A DNA stretch of 64,000 bases from Pseudoalteromonas shioyasakiensis (GTDB taxonomy: Bacteria > Pseudomonadota > Gammaproteobacteria > Enterobacterales > Alteromonadaceae). The position numbers were made by a program, and so were the translations under genes. The stretch spans positions 124,001 through 188,000 of the forward strand of contig NZ_LRUE01000022.1 of the NCBI RefSeq assembly GCF_001550135.1. The letters are read 5' to 3'. This document shows positions 46,616 to 56,520 of the stretch, piece by piece. Below the pieces are notes generated by a model. The model did not search any database. It had not been told where the DNA came from and saw only the letters and a list, made by a program, of their open reading frames with translations. Within the stretch, counting starts at the first letter, position 1. Each line of letters begins with the position of its first letter.

Positions 46616-49186
46616 ATGTTCTTAAAAAGCCTATTAACGGTGAGTGTTGCACTTGCAGTTAGCTCTGCCCATGCCAATGAATATGTTATCGAAAAGCTTG
46701 CCAAGCCTAGCTCACAACAAGTAGAACTTACGCTTGATCCTGCAAAAGACAATTTTTCTGGTCATACCGAAATTGCTTTAGAGGTTCTAAAAGCAACGAA
46801 TTATATCGAATTAAACGGTATTGATTATGCGGTTAGCATGGCGAAAATTTTAGGTGCAGAAAACTGTGACCTAAGTGCTGAAATGCTAAAAACAGGCAAA
46901 GTTAAATTCGCTTGTGAAGAAAAAATCCAACCAGGAAAATACACTTTAAAAGTTGATTTTACAGCCCCTTATAATCGTCAAAGTGTTGGTTTATATAAAA
47001 CTTTAGATCAAGGCACACCTTATCTTTTCACGCAATTTGAAATGAGCGATGCGCGTCGTGCATTCCCGGTTTTTGACGAGCCAAGTTATAAAATTCCATT
47101 TCAGCTGACTATCACAGCGCCAACATCACAAAAAGTGTATGCCAATACACCGGTTTTAAAAACCAAAGTTGATGGCGATATGACAACGCACTTTTTCGAC
47201 AAAACGCCACCGATTCCTTCGTACTTAGTCGCTATGGCTGTGGGCCCGTTTGAAGAGCTTGAAATTAAAGGCATGCCAATCCCTGGCCGTGTACTGACTC
47301 CGCAAGGTAAAATTCACCTTGCTGATTACGCAAAAGAAAATATGCCGCGAGTGTTAAAAGCCCTAGAAGATTATTTTGGCATTCCTTACGTATACAAAAA
47401 GCTAGACTCAGTGGCAGTACCAGAGTTCCCATTTGGCGCAATGGAAAACGCAGGCCTAGTGACTTACCGTGAAGACATTTTACTAGTAGACCTAGCAACA
47501 GCAACGCGCAGCAAAAAAGAGCGTAATGTATCAATCATTGCCCATGAGTTAGCGCACCAGTGGTACGGTAACCTAGTGACTATGAAGTGGTGGAATGACT
47601 TATGGTTAAACGAAGCATTCGCAAGCTGGATGGCAGCAAAAATCACTGCACAAATTAACCCTGAGTTTGAGTCGCACTTAGACTTACCACAAAACCATGT
47701 GATGGCACTGGATGCGCGTCTAAGTACTAAACCTATTCGTAAGCCAATCAAAACTGAAGCTGATATCATGGATGGCCTTGGCCTTGCCTACAGTAAAGGG
47801 AGTGCGGTTTTATCTATGGTTGAAAACTGGATTGGCGAAGAGGCATTCCAGCAAGGTATTCGTGCTTACTTGAAAAAATTCTCGTATAAAAATGCAGAAG
47901 CCGCGGATCTATGGCAAGCACTAGGCGAAGCGTCTAATAAAGATGTAGCAAGTGTTCTTAAATCATTTATCGAACAATCATCTTTCCCACTTATTAAAGT
48001 AACGCAAGACGGTAAGAAAATTAATATCAGCCAAAGCCGCTTTGTAAATGCTGGCGTTGATGCGCCTGCACAACTGTGGAATGTTCCGGTTGCAATCAAG
48101 TATGGTGCGGGCGACAAAGTTAAAACCGCAAGTGTACTGCTGAATAAAGAAACACAGCAACTAACTCTCGACTTTGAACCTGAGTGGATCTACCCAGATC
48201 AAGGTGCCATGGGTTATTACCGCTGGGTATTAGATGATGCTCAGTTTAATGCCCTACTAGAGAACGCTGCTGACAAGCTAACGGTACGTGAGCGCTTAGC
48301 GCTACTTTCTGCGGTTGATTCATTACTTGATGCAGGTGTTATCTCTGCGGCTCACTTAATGCAAACTTTAGAAGCCTTTGTGAGTGATGCTCACCCATTA
48401 GTGGCAAACACAGCATTAGGTTACCTTGCTTCTCAAAAACGCGTATTCGAAGACGACAGCAACCGTGACCTATGGCCTAAGTTTATCCGTAACAGCATTG
48501 CACCAGCTGCTAAGCAATATGGATTAACGGCAAAAACAGGTGAAGACGCGGCGGTATCACAGTTACGTGCGCAAGTTATTGCCCGTCTAGGTTTTGATGG
48601 CCAAGATCAAAAAGTCATTGATACCGCAAAAGCACAAGCGGCACTGTACTTAAACAACCCTGAAAATGTTGACCCATATTTAGCCTCAACTTACTTAAAC
48701 CTTGCAGCTTACCATGGCGATGCGAAGTTACTTGAAAAGTACAAACAAACCTTTAAAACCACCAAAGATCCACAAGTTCGTACTAAGATGCTGGCAGCGA
48801 TGGGTTACTTTGGTAAACCTGAGTTACAAAAAGCGGTTCTAGAATACAGCTTAACAGATAACGTAACAGCCTCTGATATGCGTACCTTACTAGGTGGGTT
48901 AGGCTATGGTAAAGAGCGTGAAGCACTGTTTATTGAGTGGATTTACAACAATTACGATGCCATCACTAAGAACTTACCGCCGTTCTTTGTTCCAAACTTA
49001 CCGTTCTTCACGACGGCAAGCTGCGATGCGAAAAGCCTAGAAAAAACCAAAACCTTCTTCAACGATAAAATCACTGAAGTACCAGGTTATGCACGTTCTC
49101 TTAGTAAGCTTGAAGAAAGCATCAATGATTGTATTGCACTGAAAAACCGTGAGCTAAACTCGGTGAATAGCTTCCTTAAACGCTAA
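46616..49186 (+). CDS. exported M1-family zinc aminopeptidase
   Basis: 856 residues with a signal peptide (1-20, ending SAHA). It removes N-terminal residues from peptides in the periplasm or outside. Motifs: GAMENAGLVTYRE (substrate N-terminus site, about residue 274), HELAHQWYG (HExxH, about residue 311) followed by the zinc Glu in WLNEAFASW, and a catalytic Tyr region (LAYSKGSAVLSMV). The second half is the helical ERAP1-like domain. GGGA precedes the ATG. It is monocistronic, with a terminator after the stop. Confidence 0.95.
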   Translation: MFLKSLLTVSVALAVSSAHANEYVIEKLAKPSSQQVELTLDPAKDNFSGHTEIALEVLKATNYIELNGIDYAVSMAKILGAENCDLSAEMLKTGKVKFACEEKIQPGKYTLKVDFTAPYNRQSVGLYKTLDQGTPYLFTQFEMSDARRAFPVFDEPSYKIPFQLTITAPTSQKVYANTPVLKTKVDGDMTTHFFDKTPPIPSYLVAMAVGPFEELEIKGMPIPGRVLTPQGKIHLADYAKENMPRVLKALEDYFGIPYVYKKLDSVAVPEFPFGAMENAGLVTYREDILLVDLATATRSKKERNVSIIAHELAHQWYGNLVTMKWWNDLWLNEAFASWMAAKITAQINPEFESHLDLPQNHVMALDARLSTKPIRKPIKTEADIMDGLGLAYSKGSAVLSMVENWIGEEAFQQGIRAYLKKFSYKNAEAADLWQALGEASNKDVASVLKSFIEQSSFPLIKVTQDGKKINISQSRFVNAGVDAPAQLWNVPVAIKYGAGDKVKTASVLLNKETQQLTLDFEPEWIYPDQGAMGYYRWVLDDAQFNALLENAADKLTVRERLALLSAVDSLLDAGVISAAHLMQTLEAFVSDAHPLVANTALGYLASQKRVFEDDSNRDLWPKFIRNSIAPAAKQYGLTAKTGEDAAVSQLRAQVIARLGFDGQDQKVIDTAKAQAALYLNNPENVDPYLASTYLNLAAYHGDAKLLEKYKQTFKTTKDPQVRTKMLAAMGYFGKPELQKAVLEYSLTDNVTASDMRTLLGGLGYGKEREALFIEWIYNNYDAITKNLPPFFVPNLPFFTTASCDAKSLEKTKTFFNDKITEVPGYARSLSKLEESINDCIALKNRELNSVNSFLKR

Positions 49187-49198
49187 TTAAAGCAAATG

Positions 49199-49227
49199 CA
49201 AAAAGGGCCACAATGTGGCCCTTTTTT
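49199..49227. terminator. bidirectional terminator after the M1 aminopeptidase
   Basis: GGGCCAC (49205-49211) and GTGGCCC (49215-49221) pair perfectly around an AAT loop, with an A-run on the left and a T-run on the right. The T-run reaches into the end of the convergent gene at 49226. Confidence 0.9.
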
Positions 49228-49597
49228 ATTGCGCTAAAATAGCAGTTAATTTAGTTATAAATTGCTCAGCAGCGTCAGGTGAGGTGACTTTAAATGCAAT
49301 ACCATAATGAATGGGCTGTGCACTTTTATAAATGCGAGTTGGAAAGCGGGTCATTTCACTACTGTGAAAGTAGTCTTTGATTCGCGTAATGCCCTCTATT
49401 GACTCAAAATCAGCACTGAATACTTCAAATATAGGTCTAATAACAATTTTAGCCTGGCCACTTTGCTCATGAACATAAAATGCCTCTTTTGAGCTAGCTG
49501 GCATAAATTCGTTAATATTCTTAATCTTAAAATTACTGCGGCAGCCCGCTTTTACCAGCTGTACACTCACTTGCTCGGCAGAAAAAGACAAAGGCAT
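49226..49597 (-). CDS. small protein of unknown function
   Basis: 123 residues, soluble, no signal peptide. The middle has KAGCRSNFKIKNINEFMP and YVHEQSGQAKIVIRPIFEVF; the end VTSPDAAEQFITKLTAIL looks helical. I do not recognise a family. It is convergent with the aminopeptidase across a terminator, and lies 59 bases downstream of the exported protein gene at 49657-50526 on the same strand, so the two may share a transcript. Confidence 0.6.
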   Translation of the reverse strand: MPLSFSAEQVSVQLVKAGCRSNFKIKNINEFMPASSKEAFYVHEQSGQAKIVIRPIFEVFSADFESIEGITRIKDYFHSSEMTRFPTRIYKSAQPIHYGIAFKVTSPDAAEQFITKLTAILAQ

Positions 49598-49656
49598 TCC
49601 TTACATATAACGTGGATAGTTTAGCCACAGTACAGCAATCAGGCTGAAAGCGTTAC

Positions 49657-50526
49657 TCATTTATTACATACAAATGCCAGTTTGCTCTGTTTGTAATTTA
49701 ACCGTGAGATTGAGCCTTCACAAAAGCGTCTTAAATCGAGCCACTGTGATACCACTTCAGGCTCTGTAAGGCTGCGCTTATGAACTCGATTATTAACCGC
49801 ATAAGCCACAGTGTCTTTGTCAATTAAAGCAAAGTCTTGCACCGACTCAGGTAATCTAAATAAATCACTAACTTCCTCAGTTTGCGGCGCAAAGCGTGCA
49901 ACCCAATGTTGGTTGTTTTTGTTATAACTAAATAAATAACTGTTTGTGTGCTTGTCAAAAATTAAAGTACGGCCAATATCACCGGCAATGACACGCGGTT
50001 TAGCAGCTGCAACACGAGTGTATTGCAATGTATGCGGCTCACCTAAAATAAACATGATCAGGTCTTCATCAGCGCCCCAAGCGTGGTAGCCAACCGGCTC
50101 AATCCATTCAAAAATTCGGCTTGCAGCTGGCTCTTCTGCTAATGGATACTGCCATAACTTTTGCTTGCCATCTGCTTCGACCACGATTGCCGACAAGGCT
50201 TGCTGATTTGGCATCAGCGTAGGCGAGTATTCACTGACAGGCGTGTTGGTGATATTCACGCTGCTCTTAGATGTAAAGTCATAAAACGCAATATCGGTTT
50301 GTGACTGGCCATTTTCGTCAACAACCTCATGGGTATAGTAAAGCCCTGTATCAACTAAAAATGGTTGATTATTATAAGCTTTATCATCTGTTACTCGCGA
50401 CACCTGCATACCATATGGGGTGTCTAACTCGGCAAGTAATATTTCGCTTTTAGGCATCGCTGCATGTACGTGACTGGTAAAAAATGTCCCTGCTGCGACG
50501 AAAAGTAAAGACGAAATCAATTTCAT
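49657..50526 (-). CDS. exported beta-propeller-like (TolB-like) protein
   Basis: 289 residues with a signal peptide (1-22, ending SHVHA). The mature part shows repeated beta-strand blocks typical of WD40-like/TolB propellers: TDIAFYDFTSKSSVNITNTP, SPTLMPNQQALSAIV, QKLWQYPLAEEPAASRIFEW, VGYHAWGADEDLIMFILGEP. A Cys pair (RRFCEGS and AFVCNK) may form a disulfide. Function unknown; a periplasmic binding or scaffold role is inferred from fold only. The upstream gap to prkB is 230 bases, divergent. Confidence 0.6.
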   Translation of the reverse strand: MKLISSLLFVAAGTFFTSHVHAAMPKSEILLAELDTPYGMQVSRVTDDKAYNNQPFLVDTGLYYTHEVVDENGQSQTDIAFYDFTSKSSVNITNTPVSEYSPTLMPNQQALSAIVVEADGKQKLWQYPLAEEPAASRIFEWIEPVGYHAWGADEDLIMFILGEPHTLQYTRVAAAKPRVIAGDIGRTLIFDKHTNSYLFSYNKNNQHWVARFAPQTEEVSDLFRLPESVQDFALIDKDTVAYAVNNRVHKRSLTEPEVVSQWLDLRRFCEGSISRLNYKQSKLAFVCNK

Positions 50527-50667
50527 GTTGTTCTCTCGTTTTAATTTTTATCAGCCCATGATAGCGTTAATTAATCCGCCAGTCACTTGACCTTACCATG
50601 CTCGACCTTTATAACTAGGACGTGTTCGTTTTTTATCAGTTTCTACTGATTGATTTTATGCACGATA

Positions 50668-50736
50668 ATACCAATCGAGCTAAGTAACTGACCATTTAAC
50701 ACGCTAGAATGGTTAACAATTCATGCCGACTGGTAT
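50668..50736. repeat. symmetric nested inverted repeat in the prkB upstream gap
   Basis: Outer arms ATACCAATCG (50668-50677) and CGACTGGTAT (50727-50736) pair with one G-T. Inner arms ACCATT (50691-50696) and AATGGT (50708-50713) pair perfectly. The spacers between outer and inner arms are 13 bases on both sides, so the element is centred. It may be an operator, a leader structure or a REP-like repeat. The rest of the 230-base gap holds the divergent promoters. Confidence 0.5.
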
Positions 50737-50756
50737 CAACAATAACGAGAATAATT

Positions 50757-51656
50757 ATGTCAGCTAAACACCCTATCATCGCTATTACCGGTTCATCTGG
50801 GGCGGGGACTACTACAACCACCAATGCGATTAAGCACATTTTTAGAAGCTTAAGCATTGATGCAGCCTTCATCGAAGGCGATAGCTTTCATCGTTATACA
50901 CGTCCAGAAATGGATAAAAAAGTCCGTGAAGCACAACAAGAAGGCAAGCATATTAGCTACTTTGGCCGAGAAGCTAACGATTTTGGCGCCCTTGAGGAGC
51001 TTTTTTATCAATATGGCGAAACCGGGCAAGGTAAAATCAGACGCTACTTACATACTTTCGACGAAGCGGTCCCTTATAACCAATTACCGGGCACCTTTAC
51101 CCCTTGGCAAGACTTAGAATCAAATACAGATATCTTATTCTATGAAGGTCTACATGGTGGTGCTGTCGATGAGAATCATGATGTTGCTAAGCATGTCGAT
51201 TTATTGATTGGTATGGTGCCTATTATCAACCTTGAGTGGATCCAAAAGCTCATTCGTGACACCTCTGAACGAGGCCACTCTCGTGAAGCGGTAATGGGCT
51301 CTATTGTGCGCTCGATGGACGATTACATAAATCATATTACTCCGCAGTTTTCGCGTACTCATATTAACTTCCAGCGAGTGCCAACGGTTGATACCTCAAA
51401 CCCATTCAGCGCAAAAGATATTCCTTCTTTAGACGAAAGCTTTGTTGTTATTCGCTTTCGTGGCATAGATGACGTCGATTTTCCGTACTATTTGAGCATG
51501 ATTGAAGGCAGCTTTATGTCTCGTATCAATACCCTTGTGGTACCTGGAGGCAAAATGGGTTTAGCCATGGAGCTTGTGTTAACCCCATTGATCAAAGATA
51601 TTATTTTGAAAAAACGCGCCCTTGAAAATTTAGCCCCGGTTGACTTGCCGATTTAA
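50757..51656 (+). CDS. prkB: phosphoribulokinase-like kinase
   Basis: 299 residues from ATG 50757; a longer reading from 50709 would begin in the hairpin region. The P-loop is GSSGAGTTTT, followed by PRK-family pieces: FIEGDSFHRYTRPEMDKKVR, LEELFYQYGETGQGKIRRYL, LFYEGLHGGAVDENHDVAKH and a C-terminal VPGGKMGLAMELV. It matches the PrkB of E. coli (289 residues) rather than a Calvin-cycle system: no RuBisCO or other Calvin genes are near, and its role is unknown. It is followed by yjjX and yjjG, with yjjX beginning close to or inside its 3' end. Confidence 0.9.
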   Translation: MSAKHPIIAITGSSGAGTTTTTNAIKHIFRSLSIDAAFIEGDSFHRYTRPEMDKKVREAQQEGKHISYFGREANDFGALEELFYQYGETGQGKIRRYLHTFDEAVPYNQLPGTFTPWQDLESNTDILFYEGLHGGAVDENHDVAKHVDLLIGMVPIINLEWIQKLIRDTSERGHSREAVMGSIVRSMDDYINHITPQFSRTHINFQRVPTVDTSNPFSAKDIPSLDESFVVIRFRGIDDVDFPYYLSMIEGSFMSRINTLVVPGGKMGLAMELVLTPLIKDIILKKRALENLAPVDLPI

Positions 51657-51705
51657 CTCACTCGGGTACACTGCTGACTCTGGTGAAAACAATGGAGTCG
51701 TCGGC

Positions 51706-52245
51706 TTGAAACAAACTTTACGTGTTATTGTTGGTTCAAAGAACCCCGTTAAAATTAACGCGGCTAAACATGTCTTTAGTCTTTATTTCCCAAATCATAC
51801 CATTGAATGCAAAGGTGAAGATGCACCTTCTGGTGTGCCTGATCAGCCGCTAGGCGAAGATGAAACCCGTATCGGCGCTGAAAACCGTGTTAAGTATTGC
51901 CAAGATCACTTTGACGCCGACTTTTATGCAGCAATGGAAGGCGGCGCAGAACAATTTAGTTATGGCGCTGCAACCTTTGCCTTTGTAGTGATTGCAAACA
52001 AGCAGCAATTTAGCGTTGGTCGCAGTAGCAACCTACCGTTACCGCAACCTTTTTACGATGCCTTGCTAGCTGGTAAAGAACTAGGTGATGTCATGGATGA
52101 GGCGTTCAATACCGTTAATATCAAACAACAAGGTGGTGCTATTGGCTTATTAACCAATCATCTTGCTACGCGCGAAAGTACTTATGTACAAGCGCTGACA
52201 TTGGCCATGGCGCCATTTTCACACCCTACCCTATTCAACCAGTAA
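51706..52245 (+). CDS. yjjX: inosine/xanthosine triphosphatase (YjjX family)
   Basis: Cleans the nucleotide pool by hydrolysing ITP/XTP. 179 residues from TTG 51706, supported by GGAG eight bases upstream and by alignment of the N-terminus (KQTLRVIVGSKNPVKINAAK) with YjjX; E. coli YjjX has 170. Motifs: GEDAPSGVPDQPLGEDETRI and AAMEGGAEQFSYGAATFAF. Upstream in-frame ATG at 51640 falls inside the prkB coding region. It is the middle gene of prkB-yjjX-yjjG. Confidence 0.9.
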   Translation: MKQTLRVIVGSKNPVKINAAKHVFSLYFPNHTIECKGEDAPSGVPDQPLGEDETRIGAENRVKYCQDHFDADFYAAMEGGAEQFSYGAATFAFVVIANKQQFSVGRSSNLPLPQPFYDALLAGKELGDVMDEAFNTVNIKQQGGAIGLLTNHLATRESTYVQALTLAMAPFSHPTLFNQ

Positions 52246-52256
52246 TTAGGATAACC

Positions 52257-52931
52257 ATGAAGTATAGCCACGTATTATTCGATGCAGATGAAACGCTATT
52301 TAGTTTTAATGCATTCGAAGGTTTAAAAGTGATGTTTGCACATTACGGCGTAGAATTTACTGAGTCAGATTATCATCATTACCAAGCAACCAATAAGCCG
52401 CTTTGGGTTGCTTATCAAAAGCATGAAATTACCGCCAGCGAGCTACAGATAACTCGCTTTACAGAATGGGCTAATAGACTCGATGTGCCAGCAAAAGAGC
52501 TTAACGATGGCTTCTTGGATGCTATGGCCTCTATTTGTGTGCCATTACCTGGTGCAGTTGACTTGCTTACAAAGTTAAAACCACACGCCAAGCTAGGCAT
52601 TATTACCAATGGGTTTGCTAAGTTACAACAAAAACGCCTAGGTCACACCGGTTTACAGGATATGTTCGATTGGCTGGTTATTTCAGAGTTAGTCGGTAAA
52701 GCAAAACCTGCCCCAGAGATTTTTCAACATACATTTCAATTAATGGGGAATCCGCCAAAAGAACAGATTTTAATGGTAGGCGATACAGCTGCCAGCGATA
52801 TTTTAGGTGGTCACAATGTGGGTATCGACACGTGTTGGTTACAACACCCGGGAGTTGAGCTACCAGAGGATATTAAACCAACTTATCAAATCAATCAGTT
52901 GGTCGAGCTTGAAGCTATTCTGGGCTTATGA
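52257..52931 (+). CDS. yjjG: HAD-family pyrimidine nucleotidase (YjjG)
   Basis: Dephosphorylates noncanonical and normal pyrimidine nucleoside monophosphates. 224 residues against 225 in E. coli YjjG. HAD motifs: I with the nucleophile Asp (VLFDADETLFSF), II (LGIITNGFAKLQQKRL), III Lys (GKAKPAPEIF) and IV (MVGDTAASDILGG). The yjjX-yjjG order and the gap of 11 bases indicate one transcript. A terminator follows. Confidence 0.94.
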   Translation: MKYSHVLFDADETLFSFNAFEGLKVMFAHYGVEFTESDYHHYQATNKPLWVAYQKHEITASELQITRFTEWANRLDVPAKELNDGFLDAMASICVPLPGAVDLLTKLKPHAKLGIITNGFAKLQQKRLGHTGLQDMFDWLVISELVGKAKPAPEIFQHTFQLMGNPPKEQILMVGDTAASDILGGHNVGIDTCWLQHPGVELPEDIKPTYQINQLVELEAILGL

Positions 52932-52952
52932 TTCTTGATAATAGTTTGGCAA

Positions 52953-52982
52953 AAAAAATGACGCTTAAAGCGTCATTTTTTA
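52953..52982. terminator. bidirectional terminator between yjjG and lpxC
   Basis: AATGACGCTT (52957-52966) pairs with AAGCGTCATT (52968-52977), with A-runs to the left and T-runs to the right. It fits both the plus-strand nucleotide genes and the end of the dcw/lpxC transcript. Confidence 0.88.
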
Positions 52983-53002
52983 TAACTGTAATATGCTTGC
53001 GA

Positions 53003-53926
53003 TTAAGCTGTCGCTACTTCTAGGCCTGGTGCTGGCATAGTCACTGGGGTATCGAATGTTGCCCATTCCCATGCTGACTCAGTCGCCATAATTTTACGAA
53101 GTAGTTTATTGTTTAAATCATGGCCTGATTTATAAGCCGTGATTTTACCTAGAATGTTGTGGCCTGTCATAAACATATCGCCCACACAGTCTAAGATCTT
53201 GTGTTTAACAAACTCATCGCTGTAACGTAAGCCGTTTGGATTTAGTACTTTAAACTCATCCAATACAACTGCGTTATCCATGCTACCACCTAATGCTAGG
53301 TTGTTAGCGTGCATATACTCGATATCTTTCATAAAGCCGAAAGTACGTGCGCGGCTGATTTCTTCAGTGAAGCTTTGTGCCGTGATATCTAAACCGATAC
53401 GTTGGCGGCTTTCATTGATTGCTGGGTGATCAAACGCAATTTCAAAATCGATGTGGAAACCATCGTATGGTTCGATCTCAGCCCATTTATCGCCTTCTTC
53501 AATGCGTACTTTTTCTTTAATACGAATAAAGCGCTTAGCTGCATTTACTTCTTTAATGCCGCCTTTTTGTAACAAATAGATGAATGGTAATGCACTACCA
53601 TCCATAATTGGTACTTCTGAGCTGTCTAATTCAACAATTAGATTATCAATACCCATTGCCGCTACCGCCGCAATAAGGTGCTCAGTCGTTGATAAGCGAA
53701 CGCCATCTTTGTTTGTTAAACAGGTACACAGTTGCGTATCACCAACGGCTTCTGGTGTTGTTTCAAAATCAACAACCGGATCAAGGTCTACGCGACGAAA
53801 TACTATCCCAGTATTTGCGCTCGCAGGTCGGAGAGTAATAGTGACCTTCTCACCTTTATGAAGTCCAATTCCTATGGCTTTGACTACTTCTGCAATCGTA
53901 CGCTGTTTAATCATAGGTTCGCTCAC
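53003..53926 (-). CDS. lpxC: UDP-3-O-acyl-GlcNAc deacetylase
   Basis: The committed step of lipid A synthesis, zinc-dependent, cytosolic. 307 residues against 305 in E. coli. Motifs: [20 protein letters not shown] at the start, the zinc His in [28 protein letters not shown] (zinc His and Asp) and the end [15 protein letters not shown]. It is the last gene of the dcw cluster here; no secM-secA follows, since the next gene is convergent. It is 92 bases downstream of ftsZ and could have its own promoter. Confidence 0.97.
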   Translation of the reverse strand: MSEPMIKQRTIAEVVKAIGIGLHKGEKVTITLRPASANTGIVFRRVDLDPVVDFETTPEAVGDTQLCTCLTNKDGVRLSTTEHLIAAVAAMGIDNLIVELDSSEVPIMDGSALPFIYLLQKGGIKEVNAAKRFIRIKEKVRIEEGDKWAEIEPYDGFHIDFEIAFDHPAINESRQRIGLDITAQSFTEEISRARTFGFMKDIEYMHANNLALGGSMDNAVVLDEFKVLNPNGLRYSDEFVKHKILDCVGDMFMTGHNILGKITAYKSGHDLNNKLLRKIMATESAWEWATFDTPVTMPAPGLEVATA

Positions 53927-54018
53927 TTATAGTTACAGTTAGACGGCGAATTGTATCATAAATACATCCAGCTGCCAATTTGTTTATTTATCGAACAAAA
54001 TAACCAGTAAAAGTCTAT

Positions 54019-55266
54019 TTAGTCAGCTTGCTTTCTAAGAAAAGCAGGGATATCGAAATAATCTCCCCCTTCTGACTTATCAGATTTTTTGCTGCTCTCA
54101 GTGCTGCTAGATACTGAGCTGCTCGTTGTACTTTGTTGTACTGGCTCTTGCTTTTCAGACGCTGATGACATGCTTACATCATCGCTGCTACCTTGACTTG
54201 CAAAGCTTGGTACATACATGCTGCTAGTTGTTTGGTTCATTGAGCTTTGTACATCAGAACCTGATGCTTTCTTAAAGCCATTATCAACAATACCAAACTG
54301 TGGACGACGATCGCCGCCTAAACCTGTTGCAACAACCGTTACACGTAACTCGTCGCTCATTTCAGGGTCAATTACCGCACCCACAACCACTGTTGCGTTT
54401 TCTGACGCAAGTGCTTTAACGTGGTTACCAACAATTTCAAATTCTTCAATCGCAATATCCATACCTGCAGTGATATTAACTAGGATACCTTTAGCACCTG
54501 TTAAATCGACATCTTCAAGTAGTGGGCTTGAGATAGCCGCTTCTGCAGCTTCTTGTGCACGGTCAGGACCAGACGCAGATGCTGTACCCATCATCGCAGT
54601 ACCCATCGCTGACATAACAGTACGTACGTCGGCGAAATCCACGTTGATTAGACCTGAACGTGTGATTAGCTCTGCAATACCTTGTACCGCACCAAATAAC
54701 ACGTCATTCGCTTTTGCGAAGGCATCTAACAGTGTAGTGCCTTTGCCTAAAACTTTAAGCAATTTATTGTTCGGAATTGTAATAAGTGAGTCTACAGTTT
54801 CTGACAATTCATTAATGCCTTGTTCAGCAGCTGCAGCACGCTTTTTACCTTCAAAGTCAAACGGGCGCGTTACAACAGCAACCGTTAAAATGCCTAACTC
54901 TTTAGCAATTTTAGCAACCACTGGCGCAGCACCTGTACCAGTACCACCGCCCATACCAGCTGCGATGAACACCATGTCAGCGCCTTCAAGGCTGGCACGG
55001 ATAGTCTCAGCATCTTCTTCAGCAGAGTTACGACCCACTTCAGGGTTAGCACCCGCACCTAGACCAGAGGTGATTTGTGTACCTAGCTGTACAGTTACAT
55101 CTGCTGATGAATTACGTAATGCTTGTGCATCCGTATTCGCAGCAATGAAACGTACGCCTTCAATTTGTTGTTTTACCATGTGCTCAACAGCGTTACCGCC
55201 GCCACCGCCCACGCCAATTACTTTAATGACAGCTTCTTCGCTGTGCTGTTCCATCATATCAAACAT
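54019..55266 (-). CDS. ftsZ: cell division GTPase FtsZ
   Basis: Forms the Z ring. 415 residues; the core is typical with [13 protein letters not shown], the tubulin signature GGGTGTG (106-112), and [15 protein letters not shown]. The C-terminal linker is long and Ser-rich (about 325-400), ending in the conserved tail [14 protein letters not shown] that binds FtsA/ZipA. The start [18 protein letters not shown] fits relatives. Twenty-one bases separate it from ftsA. Confidence 0.98.
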   Translation of the reverse strand: MFDMMEQHSEEAVIKVIGVGGGGGNAVEHMVKQQIEGVRFIAANTDAQALRNSSADVTVQLGTQITSGLGAGANPEVGRNSAEEDAETIRASLEGADMVFIAAGMGGGTGTGAAPVVAKIAKELGILTVAVVTRPFDFEGKKRAAAAEQGINELSETVDSLITIPNNKLLKVLGKGTTLLDAFAKANDVLFGAVQGIAELITRSGLINVDFADVRTVMSAMGTAMMGTASASGPDRAQEAAEAAISSPLLEDVDLTGAKGILVNITAGMDIAIEEFEIVGNHVKALASENATVVVGAVIDPEMSDELRVTVVATGLGGDRRPQFGIVDNGFKKASGSDVQSSMNQTTSSMYVPSFASQGSSDDVSMSSASEKQEPVQQSTTSSSVSSSTESSKKSDKSEGGDYFDIPAFLRKQAD

Positions 55267-55287
55267 GTTTACTCTCCGACTTGAGTC

Positions 55288-56520
55288 TTAAAACTCACCT
55301 TGGAACCACTTAGTAATACGGTTCCACCAATTATTATCACCTTCAGCTTTCGACTTTTGTGCATTCATCGATTGCATTGTACGGCCGTATTGTAACAAAC
55401 CAACCGCGGTCGCGTACGAAGGATCATCTACATAATCTGTCAAACCAACAATCCCGATTGGTTTGCCAATTCTGACTGGCATTTGGAAAATGTCTTCTGC
55501 CACTTCCATTGCACCCGTCATTTTTGCTGTTCCGCCAGTAATGACGAGACCTGCAGCAATTTGGTCTTCAAAACCTGAGCGGCGTATTTCTTCCATCGCC
55601 AACTCGAATAATTCTCTAAAACGTGGCTCAACAACCTCAGCTAAAGTATGGCGCGACATAATACGCGCAGGTCGGCCACCAACACTCGGTACTTCAATTG
55701 TGTCTTCGTTGCTTGCCATTTGGCTACTCGCACACGCATATTGTACTTTGAGTGACTCAGCATGTGATATAGGTGTTCTAAATATTTTTGCAATATCACC
55801 AGTCACTTGGTTACCCGCCACTGGAATAACCGCTGAATGACGAAGCGCACCATTAATATAAATGGTGATATCCATGGTGCCCCCACCGATATCTAACACG
55901 GCTACACCGAGCTCTTTTTCGTCATCTGTGAGTACTGAATAACATGATGCCAGTGCAGTAAAGATCAACTGATCCACTTCAAGGCCACAACGCTCAACAC
56001 ATTTCTCGATATTCTTTGCCATATCGTTTGAGCAAGTAATGATGTGCGCGCGAGCTTCCATACGCACACCGCTCATGCCAAGTGGGTTTTTAATCCCTTC
56101 TTGCATATCGATGCTGTATTCTTGTGGCAATGCATGTAGCATTTTCCGTTCTGCCGAAATAGGCACTGAACGAGCAATATGAATGACATTTTCAATATCT
56201 TCGTCAGTCACTTCCGTGTTGTTAATTGCCACTACACCGCTTTCATTTTGGCACTGGATATGTTTTCCAGAAATACCTAAATAAACAGAGCTAATACGAC
56301 AATCAGCCATCAACTCAGCTTCATCTATAGCTCGACGAATCGATTCAGAAACAAGGTTAAGGTCGTTAACGCCGCCTTTATCCATACCATGCGATACTTG
56401 GCTGCCAACACCCACAATGCTTAGTTTGTTATCTGCGGTGATTTCACCAACGGTGGCCACAACTTTCGATGTGCCAACGTCTAATCCAATCACTAGGTTT
56501 CTTTCTGCTGACTTGGTCAT
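55288..56520 (-). CDS. ftsA: cell division protein FtsA
   Basis: An actin-like ATPase that tethers FtsZ to the membrane and recruits the divisome. 410 residues against 420 in E. coli. Seen: VIGLDVGTSKVVATVGEI (phosphate 1), ISGKHIQCQNESGVVAI, AVLDIGGGTMDITIYINGAL (phosphate 2), LVITGGTAKMTG (adenosine), and the C-terminal amphipathic helix NWWNRITKWFQGEF. It overlaps ftsQ by 4 bases and is followed by ftsZ. Confidence 0.98.
   Translation of the reverse strand: MTKSAERNLVIGLDVGTSKVVATVGEITADNKLSIVGVGSQVSHGMDKGGVNDLNLVSESIRRAIDEAELMADCRISSVYLGISGKHIQCQNESGVVAINNTEVTDEDIENVIHIARSVPISAERKMLHALPQEYSIDMQEGIKNPLGMSGVRMEARAHIITCSNDMAKNIEKCVERCGLEVDQLIFTALASCYSVLTDDEKELGVAVLDIGGGTMDITIYINGALRHSAVIPVAGNQVTGDIAKIFRTPISHAESLKVQYACASSQMASNEDTIEVPSVGGRPARIMSRHTLAEVVEPRFRELFELAMEEIRRSGFEDQIAAGLVITGGTAKMTGAMEVAEDIFQMPVRIGKPIGIVGLTDYVDDPSYATAVGLLQYGRTMQSMNAQKSKAEGDNNWWNRITKWFQGEF

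Noticed and set aside
54218..55291. Open frame of 357 codons antisense to ftsZ
   Set aside because: It is the mirror of a highly biased coding gene; the translation is Ser/Thr/Pro-rich without any domain, and ftsZ is certain on the other strand.
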